From the NCBI RefSeq assembly GCF_003352085.1, contig NZ_CP025805.1:1-64000 (forward strand): a stretch of 64,000 nt of DNA, read 5' to 3'. This DNA comes from Sulfitobacter sp. SK012. Its GTDB lineage: Bacteria; Pseudomonadota; Alphaproteobacteria; Rhodobacterales; Rhodobacteraceae. Position 1 is the first letter of the stretch; each line of letters starts with the position of its first letter. The position numbers and the translations under genes are program-made. A model generated the notes under the pieces. It was given only the letters and a program-made list of their open reading frames with translations, was not told the DNA's origin and made no database searches. Positions 53,458 to 61,539 of the stretch are shown in pieces.

Positions 53458-54827
53458 TAGCCGCCGCTTGTGATCCATCCCAGAACGCTCGCGGCAAGCA
53501 ATCCGTTGCCCGACAAATAGCCGCTGTCAGATGTCCCGGAAACGCCAACAGCAGCACCGCCCGTTGCGTACAGGTTTTCAAATGTACCAGACGCTATCTT
53601 TCGGACGCGTGCACTGGAAGGATCGATATCAAGCCCCCCTTGGGTGTGAAACAGCGCCCCTGTCACTTTGACCGCACAAAATGGTGGCTTGAGGTGCTGT
53701 CCCGTCCATTTCCGACTAAACGCATCCTCACCCTTCGAAGGAATGTCAGTGACCGCTGAAGTAAGGCTGCCCTCGGGAAATCCGCATTTCTGCTCTAGCG
53801 CGCCAATCGTCTCGGCCCAGATCAAGGCCCCTTGGCTTTCGGCTTTTTTGAAATCGGCAAACTGGCGCGCAATGTCTGCAATGCGCATGTCAAATACAGA
53901 CCAAGCGTATCCGTCTGGCTGGCCCAGAACCGCACGCGCGGCCTCGGAATAGCCTTGCGCCTCGTTCCAGAACCGGTTGCCATGACGGTTGACCTGGAAT
54001 CCACCTTCGGAAATCACCGCCCACGTTATGAGAATACCGTGTGGATGGGCGACATTACCGTGCCCCTGATAGGCACCCAAATGCCGCGTCGCTGCCCCTA
54101 GCTTTTGCCCCCACGAGATAGCATCACCATTGTTGCCGTCGTGTCCGAACCACAGGCCGCTGTCGATTTCCGGCATATAGCTGGTGACCATTTCGCGGTT
54201 TCCACCAAAGCCGTTGCAGGCCAGAATGACACGGTTTGCACCAATCGTCTCGGTGGCACCGTCCGGGCGCAAAACCTGCACACCGTGAATGTGCGCTTCC
54301 TTGGCATAGAGCGTCACGGCGCGCCGTTCGCAGATCAGCGGTATGCCCAGATGCTCGATCCTACCGCGCAGCGCGTCAATCAGCTCTGCCCCGGATCTGG
54401 TCGGCAGCCCGTGCATGCGGCGACGTGAATGGCCGGGATAATCAAAATCCTCGACAACAGAAAAAGAAAGCCCGTGCGTTTCAACCAGCCAGTCAATGAC
54501 AGAGGCTGCGTTTTGGGCCAGCACGTCAACCAGCGCTTGCTCGTTCTCATCATGGGCCTTGTGCTGGATATCCGCCGCAAACATTACCGGATTATCCTGG
54601 ATCCCTGCGGCGAGTTGCAGTTTTGTACCCGCAGCGGGGATTAAACCTGCACTCAAAGCGGTCGAGCCGGAGGGCAGCGGGTCTGCTTCGATCAATAAAA
54701 CATCATGGCCTGCTTCGTGCGCGCGCAATGCCGCAATCATCCCTGCCGCACCAGCGCCTATGATCAGCGTACCCACATCCACATCGTACTCGGCCAGCGG
54801 TGCGGCGATATCAGGACGTGCCATCAT
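53457..54827 (-). CDS. FAD-dependent oxidoreductase, fumarate-reductase/3-ketosteroid-dehydrogenase-like
   Basis: 456 residues. N-terminal Rossmann fold GTLIIGAGAAGMIAALRA with the ribose-binding Glu in LLIEADPL. The middle capping domain has RRMHGLPTRSGAELIDAL and the C-terminus LYATGGAAVGVSGTSDSGYL for the FAD tail. The family dehydrogenates or reduces C=C bonds next to a carbonyl or carboxylate. The start, two adjacent ATGs at 54827, overlaps the preceding lyase gene by 17 bases. Last gene of the leftward operon. Likely job here: introducing or removing the double bond of a cyclic or dicarboxylic intermediate (inference). Confidence 0.86.
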   Translation of the reverse strand: MMARPDIAAPLAEYDVDVGTLIIGAGAAGMIAALRAHEAGHDVLLIEADPLPSGSTALSAGLIPAAGTKLQLAAGIQDNPVMFAADIQHKAHDENEQALVDVLAQNAASVIDWLVETHGLSFSVVEDFDYPGHSRRRMHGLPTRSGAELIDALRGRIEHLGIPLICERRAVTLYAKEAHIHGVQVLRPDGATETIGANRVILACNGFGGNREMVTSYMPEIDSGLWFGHDGNNGDAISWGQKLGAATRHLGAYQGHGNVAHPHGILITWAVISEGGFQVNRHGNRFWNEAQGYSEAARAVLGQPDGYAWSVFDMRIADIARQFADFKKAESQGALIWAETIGALEQKCGFPEGSLTSAVTDIPSKGEDAFSRKWTGQHLKPPFCAVKVTGALFHTQGGLDIDPSSARVRKIASGTFENLYATGGAAVGVSGTSDSGYLSGNGLLAASVLGWITSGG

Positions 54828-55671
54828 ACAACTTTCCCAAGGCTAGCATTTCGCCTGTGCCAATGGCCTGGTTCAACCCGTCAAAGTCATACATTCTGTC
54901 CGAAAACGGTATGTTCGATCCGGCCTCTTTCAAGCTGCGATAGTAGTCATGCGCCGTGCGGGCCAAGGCCCGCACAATGCCGCCTGGAAAGATGACAATA
55001 TCAAAACCCATTTCTTGCAGGGCTTCGGCGGAAGAAATGGGGGTGGCACCCCCTTCCACCATATTGGCAAGCAAGGGGACCTGGCCCTGAAACGTCTCAG
55101 TGATGCGGCCCAGCTCGTTTCGGTCGCGCGGCGCCTCGATGAACAGCACATCTGCGCCTGCCTCGATATAGGCACCTGCACGGTCAACGGCTGCGTCGAA
55201 GCCCTCAACTGCGATTGCATCGGTACGGGCGATGATTAGCGTGTCATGACGGCGGGCATCGGCCATCGCCGCAATTTTATCCGCCATCTCGGCGCGCGAT
55301 ACCAATGATTTGTCAGAAAGATGCCCGCACCGCTTGGGATAGCTCTGATCCTCGACTTGCAGCGCTGCAGCACCCGCGCGCTCGTAAGACAGCATGGTGC
55401 GGCGCGCGTTCAGCGCGTTGCCAAAGCCTGTATCGGCATCCATGATTACCGGCAGGTCAGTTCGGTCTGCAATCAATGCCATAGTGTCGGCCATTTCACT
55501 TGCGGTGCTCAGCCCGATGTCAGGGCGGCCCAGTCGGGTATAGGCAACAGCAGCCCCTGACAGGTACAGCGCCTCAAACCCCGCATCAGTGGCAAGCGTG
55601 GCCGTGAGACCATCGTAGACCCCCGGTGCGATCAGGATATCTGCAGCGCGCAGACGCGCGCGCAAGCTCAT
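54811..55671 (-). CDS. isocitrate-lyase/PEP-mutase-family C-C lyase
   Basis: 286 residues from ATG 55671; the frame is open to 55779 but the start forms a 4-base overlap with the preceding gene. TIM barrel with metal site MDADTGFGN (about 77-85) and the lyase loop K113-R-C-G-H117, which carries the catalytic Cys of methylisocitrate lyase and 2,3-dimethylmalate lyase; PEP mutases and hydrolases lack it. So a retro-Claisen cleavage of a malate-type acid to pyruvate (or glyoxylate) plus a second acid is expected. The LeuCD-like dehydratase encoded divergently would make such a substrate. Confidence 0.88.
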   Translation of the reverse strand: MSLRARLRAADILIAPGVYDGLTATLATDAGFEALYLSGAAVAYTRLGRPDIGLSTASEMADTMALIADRTDLPVIMDADTGFGNALNARRTMLSYERAGAAALQVEDQSYPKRCGHLSDKSLVSRAEMADKIAAMADARRHDTLIIARTDAIAVEGFDAAVDRAGAYIEAGADVLFIEAPRDRNELGRITETFQGQVPLLANMVEGGATPISSAEALQEMGFDIVIFPGGIVRALARTAHDYYRSLKEAGSNIPFSDRMYDFDGLNQAIGTGEMLALGKLYDGTS

Positions 55672-56270
55672 TGTGCCGCTCCGATCAGTGCTGTCGCCTC
55701 GGCGCACGTCATAACGCGTGTGACCGACCCCAGAGAGATCAGCGTTGCATCGTGGACCTCTGGTTTGAACGCAGCACAACCGTCCGACAGCATGACGGTG
55801 TGGATATCGCGCAGATGTGCATCGCGCAGTGTACTGGCCACGCCGCCGTTGGTTACAATGCCGCCCACGATGAGGGTCTCGATCTCCATCGCGCGCAGGA
55901 TGTATTCCAACCGTGTCTGGTAGAAAGCGGAATAGGCAACTTTCTCGATTGTGAAATCCGCAGGCTTGAGCGTGTCCACAAGATCATGACCAAAACCACC
56001 GGGGGTAAAGTCATCTGTCGTTAGAAAAGGCCTCAGTTTCTTCAAATGCTCTGCAATCAAGGGCGCACCGCCACGGCCGGGCACAAGCGTGAATTGAGCA
56101 GAGATATAAGTACCGCCTGCTTTCACCAACGCATCACGCACGGGGGCAATACGCGCCGGCAGGGCGGCAATGGCGGGCGCAGATTGACCTGCGCGCCCGT
56201 ACGCTCCTTCGGAGTGCAAAAAGTCGTTCTGCAAATCGATGGTCAATAACGCTGTGCGTTCGGCGTTCAT
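55668..56270 (-). CDS. isochorismatase-fold hydrolase lacking the cysteine nucleophile
   Basis: 200 residues. The catalytic Asp D12 (TIDLQNDF) and Lys K110 (EKVAYSAF) are present. The position of the nucleophile in the cysteine hydrolases (TN-x-C-V) reads T140-N-G-G143-V, so glycine replaces cysteine. Isochorismatases proper such as PhzD also lack the Cys and use the Asp. It therefore may hydrolyse an enol-ether or other non-amide bond, or have a changed role, rather than act as a maleamate or N-carbamoyl amidohydrolase. ATGA overlaps couple it to hyuA upstream and the lyase downstream. Confidence 0.85.
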   Translation of the reverse strand: MNAERTALLTIDLQNDFLHSEGAYGRAGQSAPAIAALPARIAPVRDALVKAGGTYISAQFTLVPGRGGAPLIAEHLKKLRPFLTTDDFTPGGFGHDLVDTLKPADFTIEKVAYSAFYQTRLEYILRAMEIETLIVGGIVTNGGVASTLRDAHLRDIHTVMLSDGCAAFKPEVHDATLISLGSVTRVMTCAEATALIGAAQ

Positions 56271-58324
56271 GATGCGGTCCTTTCAATCACTGTATTGCCA
56301 AAGTCATCAACGCGGCCGGCGAGATCCGGCTCGATCAGGACAGTTGTGTCTGGTTGCTCCAGAATAGCTGGGCCTGAAATCACCGCACCAACAGGCAGTT
56401 CAAGCCGTGCGTAAATTTTCGTCTCGTGCCATTTGCCGCCAAAGTACACCTGCCGTGTGCCGCGCAGCGCTCCCTCTACCGTGCCACCGCGCGGGGCGAG
56501 TGTGGACAGGTCAAAGCGGGGCCGCTTGCCCGTGACGGCAGAGCGCAGGTTGATGACCCGCCGCACGCCGCCATTGAGCAAGCGCCCATAGGTCGCAACA
56601 TATGCGGCATCAAATGCTTCGCCAATCGTGGTCTCATCGGGTGCAGTAACGATTCCGTCGCGCACCAAAACCGAGAGGGGGACACTGACGGTATGTGTCT
56701 GGCCAAGATAAGCCATATCAAGCGTGAAGGATGTCTCTCGTGCCTCAAAAGTCGTGCGTGACGCCTCCAGCGTGGCAAGGCCCTGATCCACATGGCGCTG
56801 CATATGATCTCCAAGTGATGCCGTGTCTATGTCGTCCAGCATTGTGTTGACGGTTTGCACAAAATCCTGTCGCATATCTGCAATCACACAGCCCATGGCA
56901 GAGGTCACACCGGGGTAGCGCGGCACAATTGCACGGGCCAGTCCGACCTCATCCAGCATGGCACCCGCATGAAGCGCGCCACCGCCCCCGAAGGGCATAA
57001 AGGCAAAGCGTTTGGGATCAAATCCGCGCTCGACCGAGACAAGGCGCAGCGCACCTGCCATGCGGCTGTTGGCGACACGCAGTATGGCCTCGGCAGCGGC
57101 GAGGGCATCCAGACCCAATGGCGCGCCGACATGCTCCAGAATAGCGGTTGCCGCGGCCTCGACTTCCAGCCGTTTTAGCTTTCCACCGATGGGGTTTTCT
57201 GGGTCAATTCGACCCAGTACCACATTGGCGTCCGTTACCGTGGGCCGCGTGTTGCCTTGGCCGTAGGCCACTGGGCCGGGCGTTGAACCCGCACTCTCTG
57301 GTCCGATGTTGAGTAACCCACCCTTATCAACCCACGCGATAGAGCCACCACCCGCACCAATGGTCGTAATCTCGATCATTGGCGACCGCACAACCATCCC
57401 GAAATCAATCGAAGTTTGTGGGCTGAGCATGCTTTGACCCTTGGCGATCAGCGAGACATCAAATGACGTGCCGCCCATATCGCCGGTGATCACATTGGGA
57501 AAGCCTGCAGCCTGCGCGATGTAACCTGCCGCAACGACACCCGCCGCAGGACCGGACAAGGCCGTACGCACGGGTACTTTAGTTGCGGTCTCTACATCCA
57601 TGACGCCGCCGTTAGACTGCACAATCATGAACTCCCCCTCAAATCCGTCACCTTTGAGGGCAGTTTCAAGACGGGCCAGATATCCTGACACTTCGGGTTG
57701 GAGATATGCATTCAGCGCTGTGGTCGAGAACCGCTCGAATTCGCGAATTTCTGGCAGGATCTCGGAGGAGCACGACACATGCGCGTTTGGCCATATTCCA
57801 CGGACAGCCGCGACTGCCAGTACTTCGTTTTCGGGGTTTGCATAGGCATTTGCAAAAAGCACCGCCACTGCCAGACAATCATCCGCAATCAGTTGCTTTG
57901 CCGCCGCGCGCACGGCACCCAGATCAACAGGCAAGCGCACAGTGCCATCGGCCAAGGTACGCTCGGGCACCTCCAACCGCTGCGCGCGGTCCACGATCGG
58001 GATGAAATCACCGCGCAGCCCCCATGTGCGCGGACGGTCGCGGCGGCGCATTTCCAGCACATCGCGCAGACCTTGCGTGGTGATCACACCGATTTTTGCA
58101 CCTTTACGCTCCAACAGCGCGTTAGTACCAGCCGTTGTACCATGCACGATAACCGAAACATCGGCCAGATTATCCACCCGCGCACCGATCCCGCTGAGGA
58201 ACCCCACCGACTGGTCAGGGCGCGATGTCGGCACTTTTGCCACTTCTGCCAAACCAGTGGCCTCATCCAATACGAAGATATCTGTAAATGTACCGCCGAC
58301 ATCGACGCCGATCATCTTGCTCAT
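56267..58324 (-). CDS. hyuA: hydantoinase/oxoprolinase family protein, A subunit
   Basis: 685 residues from ATG 58324, which overlaps the hyuB stop (ATGA); the frame is open to 58342. N-terminal hydantoinase domain with the actin-like phosphate loop MIGVDVGGTFTDIFVLD; the large domain carries GPAAGVVAAGYIAQAAG and TGDMGGTSFDVSL. ATP-dependent ring-opening of cyclic amides (5-oxoproline, N-methylhydantoin) is the usual reaction; acetone- and acetophenone-carboxylase subunits are relatives. Complete length. Paired with hyuB. Confidence 0.92.
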   Translation of the reverse strand: MSKMIGVDVGGTFTDIFVLDEATGLAEVAKVPTSRPDQSVGFLSGIGARVDNLADVSVIVHGTTAGTNALLERKGAKIGVITTQGLRDVLEMRRRDRPRTWGLRGDFIPIVDRAQRLEVPERTLADGTVRLPVDLGAVRAAAKQLIADDCLAVAVLFANAYANPENEVLAVAAVRGIWPNAHVSCSSEILPEIREFERFSTTALNAYLQPEVSGYLARLETALKGDGFEGEFMIVQSNGGVMDVETATKVPVRTALSGPAAGVVAAGYIAQAAGFPNVITGDMGGTSFDVSLIAKGQSMLSPQTSIDFGMVVRSPMIEITTIGAGGGSIAWVDKGGLLNIGPESAGSTPGPVAYGQGNTRPTVTDANVVLGRIDPENPIGGKLKRLEVEAAATAILEHVGAPLGLDALAAAEAILRVANSRMAGALRLVSVERGFDPKRFAFMPFGGGGALHAGAMLDEVGLARAIVPRYPGVTSAMGCVIADMRQDFVQTVNTMLDDIDTASLGDHMQRHVDQGLATLEASRTTFEARETSFTLDMAYLGQTHTVSVPLSVLVRDGIVTAPDETTIGEAFDAAYVATYGRLLNGGVRRVINLRSAVTGKRPRFDLSTLAPRGGTVEGALRGTRQVYFGGKWHETKIYARLELPVGAVISGPAILEQPDTTVLIEPDLAGRVDDFGNTVIERTAS

Positions 58325-60018
58325 GGAACTTCCTCCTGCCATGCGGTGCCGTATGTCTCGGACGCCTTTTTTGCTGACACCAACCCTGCGGCCACATCAC
58401 GTGCCACCGCTGCGGGTGCACGCTTTGACGCAGGGCCATAGCCACCGCCGCCGGGTGTCTCCAACCGGACGGATTGACCTTGTTCCAGCTTGATTCCAAC
58501 CATCTTGGAGGCCATGTTCGGATGGTGCCACCCGTCTGCCTGCTCATAGCTAAACACGTTAAGCGCGGCGTCACCGCCCCCCGCGACGCCCGTCGGCGCA
58601 TAGCGGCCACGCTCGCCAAACAGAAACGCCGTTGCGCCGTTGCCTTCCAGCACTTCGATCTCGTAGACCGCTCCCATTCCGCCGCGGTGCGTGCCAGCGC
58701 CCGCACTGTCAGGTCGCAAAGCCCATTGCTTGAACATCACAGGATAGGCGGATTCGAGGATTTCCATCGGCGGTATGGTCGCTGTCGAGATCGGTGCATT
58801 GCCGTGGTTCAACCCGTCACCGTCAATTGCACCGCCATGCCCGCCGCCGTAAAAGCTGAACATTACCCACGGCTTGCCGTTTTCGCGCGTTCCAGAAATC
58901 GACAGCGCGTTTATAGTTCCATAGGCATTTGCAACAACGCGTTCGGGAGCTGCACCAGCGGCAGCCGCGAAAATCACGTCAATCATGCGCAGAATCGTCT
59001 CGGTGTAGCCACCAACGGGCGCAGGGAAGGGCGCTGATAAAAGCGATCCTTCGGGAATTTTAACCGTGATAGGCCGCATCACGCCAGCATTGGCAGGCAG
59101 GGCAGGGAATATATGCTTGATCGCCACATAGGCCGTTGCAACGGCTGTCGGCAGCGCGATGTTCACCGGCCCTGCGCAGCGTGGCGCTGTTCCCTCAAAA
59201 TCCAGAGTCATCGTATCGCCGGAAATCTCCAGCGCGACAGTGATGGGCAAAGGCACATCCGTAATGCCATCGTTGTCGAGGTAATCTGTGGCCGTCCAGC
59301 GTCCATCAGGCAAGGTTGTCAACTCGGCGCGCATCAGCGTCTCGGCGCTGTCTTGCAGCGCGTCGAGGCCGTCGCGAACAGTCCCCGCACCGTATTCGCC
59401 CAGCAGCTCGTCCATCCGGCGCACGCCCAGATCAAGCGCACCCAGTTGCCCGTTCAGATCACCCTGCGCCGACTGAGGCAGGCGTGTGTTGCGCATCAGA
59501 ATGTCGACAATGTCGGTCTGGATCACGCCGCCCTTTGCCAGTCGAACTGGCGGCAGGACAAATGCCTCTTGGAATGCGTCTGTCGCCGCGGGATTATAGT
59601 TTCCGGGCACCGCACCACCCACATCATGCCAATGCCCGACTGAGGCCAGATAGCAGAACAGCTTGCCCTCGTGATAGTAGGGCCTAACAAGGCGCATGTC
59701 GCTCAGGTGTGTGCCGCCTATATGGGCATCGTTGAAGATATAGATGTCGCCGTCTTTGAGGTCGCAATTCTCGGCTGCCTTGTCGATCACGGCTTTCACG
59801 GCAAAACTCATGACGCCGACAAAAATGGGAAGGCCGGATTTGCCCTGCACCAACGTGTCGCCGGACACGGCGTGGTACAGGCCATGCGAGGCGTCATGCG
59901 CCTCTGCGATAATGGGGTTAAAAGCGGCGCGAAATAGGGTCGCGTCCATCTCATCGGCAATCTGCTCCATCCGGCCCGCCAAAACGGCCAGTGTTACGGG
60001 ATCAATAGTGGCGCTCAT
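58321..60018 (-). CDS. hyuB: hydantoinase/oxoprolinase family protein, B subunit
   Basis: 565 residues, full length. Opens TIDPVTLAVLAGRMEQIADEM, with HIGGTHLSDMRLVRPYY, DGLNHGNAPISTATIPPMEI and the C-terminal LETPGGGGYGPASKR, all standard for HyuB. Second catalytic half of the HyuAB enzyme. Start ATG overlaps the tautomerase-fusion stop by four bases. Confidence 0.93.
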   Translation of the reverse strand: MSATIDPVTLAVLAGRMEQIADEMDATLFRAAFNPIIAEAHDASHGLYHAVSGDTLVQGKSGLPIFVGVMSFAVKAVIDKAAENCDLKDGDIYIFNDAHIGGTHLSDMRLVRPYYHEGKLFCYLASVGHWHDVGGAVPGNYNPAATDAFQEAFVLPPVRLAKGGVIQTDIVDILMRNTRLPQSAQGDLNGQLGALDLGVRRMDELLGEYGAGTVRDGLDALQDSAETLMRAELTTLPDGRWTATDYLDNDGITDVPLPITVALEISGDTMTLDFEGTAPRCAGPVNIALPTAVATAYVAIKHIFPALPANAGVMRPITVKIPEGSLLSAPFPAPVGGYTETILRMIDVIFAAAAGAAPERVVANAYGTINALSISGTRENGKPWVMFSFYGGGHGGAIDGDGLNHGNAPISTATIPPMEILESAYPVMFKQWALRPDSAGAGTHRGGMGAVYEIEVLEGNGATAFLFGERGRYAPTGVAGGGDAALNVFSYEQADGWHHPNMASKMVGIKLEQGQSVRLETPGGGGYGPASKRAPAAVARDVAAGLVSAKKASETYGTAWQEEVP

Positions 60019-60581
60019 GTCTTCACCTTATGCTCAGCTATGTCGTTCCAGACGTCCTGCCGCGTGAGCAGTCCCGCCGTTATCTCGAAGCGGTCAATAA
60101 ATCTGATACCCTCAAAGGACGTGCCGTCCGGCCATTCGCCACTGAGGCTTCCGCGACAGTAAACGATTGCGTGTTCAGCCGGTGATTGCAGCGCATCAAA
60201 TCCGTCATAGGTCTTTGTGACAAAGCGGTAGCGCGGTGCTGCCCACTGTATCAGCGCATCCAGACTGTGCATCTGCGGTGCGCCGGGAAATGTCATGGTA
60301 AAGTCGGGCCCGAGCATTTTCTGCGCAGCCTCTAGATCGCGGGCCTCCATCGCGCTGAGAAAAGTGCGGGCCACATTCACCGGATCGGGCAGGGCCGGGG
60401 CAGGTACGCGGTGCTCGCGTCCTCGCATATAAGACGTGTGAGGCATCTCGTGGATCATCACCGTCACGGCCTCGGGAGGCGCAGGGACAACCATTCTGAT
60501 GGCATCTGTGAGCACGTGGCCCATCCGGCTTTTGTCGTTTTCGGTGTACCCTTCAAGCACACGAAGCTCGAGTATCGGCAT
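60015..60581 (-). CDS. tautomerase-NTF2 fusion protein
   Basis: 188 residues from ATG 60581, chosen because it places the catalytic Pro directly after Met (MPILELRVLEGYT) and has GGGAG upstream; the frame stays open to 60674. Residues 1-65 are a 4-oxalocrotonate-tautomerase-type domain (EAVTVMIHEMPHTSYMRG). Residues about 75-185 are an NTF2/SnoaL-like domain (VARTFLSAMEARDLEAAQKM, FIDRFEITAGLLTRQDVWND). First gene of the leftward operon. Possible roles: enol-keto isomerisation of an intermediate, with the NTF2 part binding or dehydrating it. Confidence 0.85.
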   Translation of the reverse strand: MPILELRVLEGYTENDKSRMGHVLTDAIRMVVPAPPEAVTVMIHEMPHTSYMRGREHRVPAPALPDPVNVARTFLSAMEARDLEAAQKMLGPDFTMTFPGAPQMHSLDALIQWAAPRYRFVTKTYDGFDALQSPAEHAIVYCRGSLSGEWPDGTSFEGIRFIDRFEITAGLLTRQDVWNDIAEHKVKT

Positions 60582-60723
60582 GTTGGCTCCCTCAGTAGAT
60601 GTTTTTCTATAATACAGATATGGATACAGAGATAGAACAAATATTTCAGAACCTATAAGACAGTTTTCTTGCATTTACACAAAATACCGTTACGGTTGAC
60701 CCAACTTCAGAGGTAATTCAGCA
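60582..60723. promoter_or_regulatory. divergent promoter/operator region with repeated ATACAGA
   Basis: 142 bases between the two operons. ATACAGATATGGATACAGA at 60612-60630 holds two ATACAGA units 12 bases apart, in an AT-rich setting with plausible leftward promoter elements. A GntR/HutC regulator gene starts on the other side, so this is its most likely operator. The position is read by eye. Confidence 0.45.
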
Positions 60724-61539
60724 ATGTCTGCGAAACTTGGCGATGCATCAGTGAGCAGCCTTCCGGAGGGGGGCAAGTCGCGGCGCGTCTACTTGCAATT
60801 GCTCGATGGCATCACCCGTGGCACATACGCGAACGGTGCTATTTTACCTGGGGAGCAGAAGTTGGCGGCCCTTCTGGATGTGTCGCGTGTTACCTTGCGG
60901 CGTGCGCTTGATGCGTTGGAGGGGGAAGGGCTGATTGATCGCCGTGCCGGTGTCGGGACGCGGGTGCGCGCAACGGCAGAGCGCCCTTCTATGGCTGCGG
61001 ACTTTACTACCCTAATGCCTCAAGTGGTCCAAATGGGGCACGAGACAACAGCGCGGCTGATATCGTTCAGCTACAGTTTGCCGCCCGCTGCAGTTGCGGA
61101 CGCCATGAAGATATCGCGGACCACAAATGTTCAGGCGGCCGTGCGGTTGCGATTGATCGAGGGGCAGCCGTTTTCACACCTGACGACTTATGTTCCCGAA
61201 GATATAGCACAAAATTATTCGGAATCAGAGCTGGCTACGACACCCCTTTTCAGTTTGCTGGAGCGGTCGGGTGTTGAAGTCGAGACAGCTGATCAAAGCG
61301 TCAGTGCGACATTGGCATCACCAGAGGTAGCAGGTCATTTGGGTCTGAGCGTGGGTGCGCCATTGCTGATGCTTGACCGTGTGGTGCGCGATGCCAACGG
61401 CAGGGGGGTGGAGTATCTCGCGGCACTTTACCGGCCTGATATGTTCAAGTTGGAAATGACGCTCAGCCGTGTGGGCGCAGGGGATGCCCGCCATTGGGAG
61501 CCTGTTGTAAAACCGGGCCGTCCGGAGGCTGCTGAATGA
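60724..61539 (+). CDS. GntR-family (HutC/UTRA) transcriptional regulator
   Basis: 271 residues. N-terminal winged helix at about 20-90 (VYLQLLDGITRGTYANGAIL, LLDVSRVTLRRALDALEGEG) followed by a UTRA ligand-binding domain at about 100-250 (AAVRLRLIEGQPFSHLTTYV, PLFSLLERSGVEVE). Diverges from the leftward operon and overlaps the LeuC-like gene by four bases (ATGA), so it probably controls both operons in response to a pathway metabolite. RBS is weak (CAGAGGTAATTCAGC). Confidence 0.9.
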   Translation: MSAKLGDASVSSLPEGGKSRRVYLQLLDGITRGTYANGAILPGEQKLAALLDVSRVTLRRALDALEGEGLIDRRAGVGTRVRATAERPSMAADFTTLMPQVVQMGHETTARLISFSYSLPPAAVADAMKISRTTNVQAAVRLRLIEGQPFSHLTTYVPEDIAQNYSESELATTPLFSLLERSGVEVETADQSVSATLASPEVAGHLGLSVGAPLLMLDRVVRDANGRGVEYLAALYRPDMFKLEMTLSRVGAGDARHWEPVVKPGRPEAAE

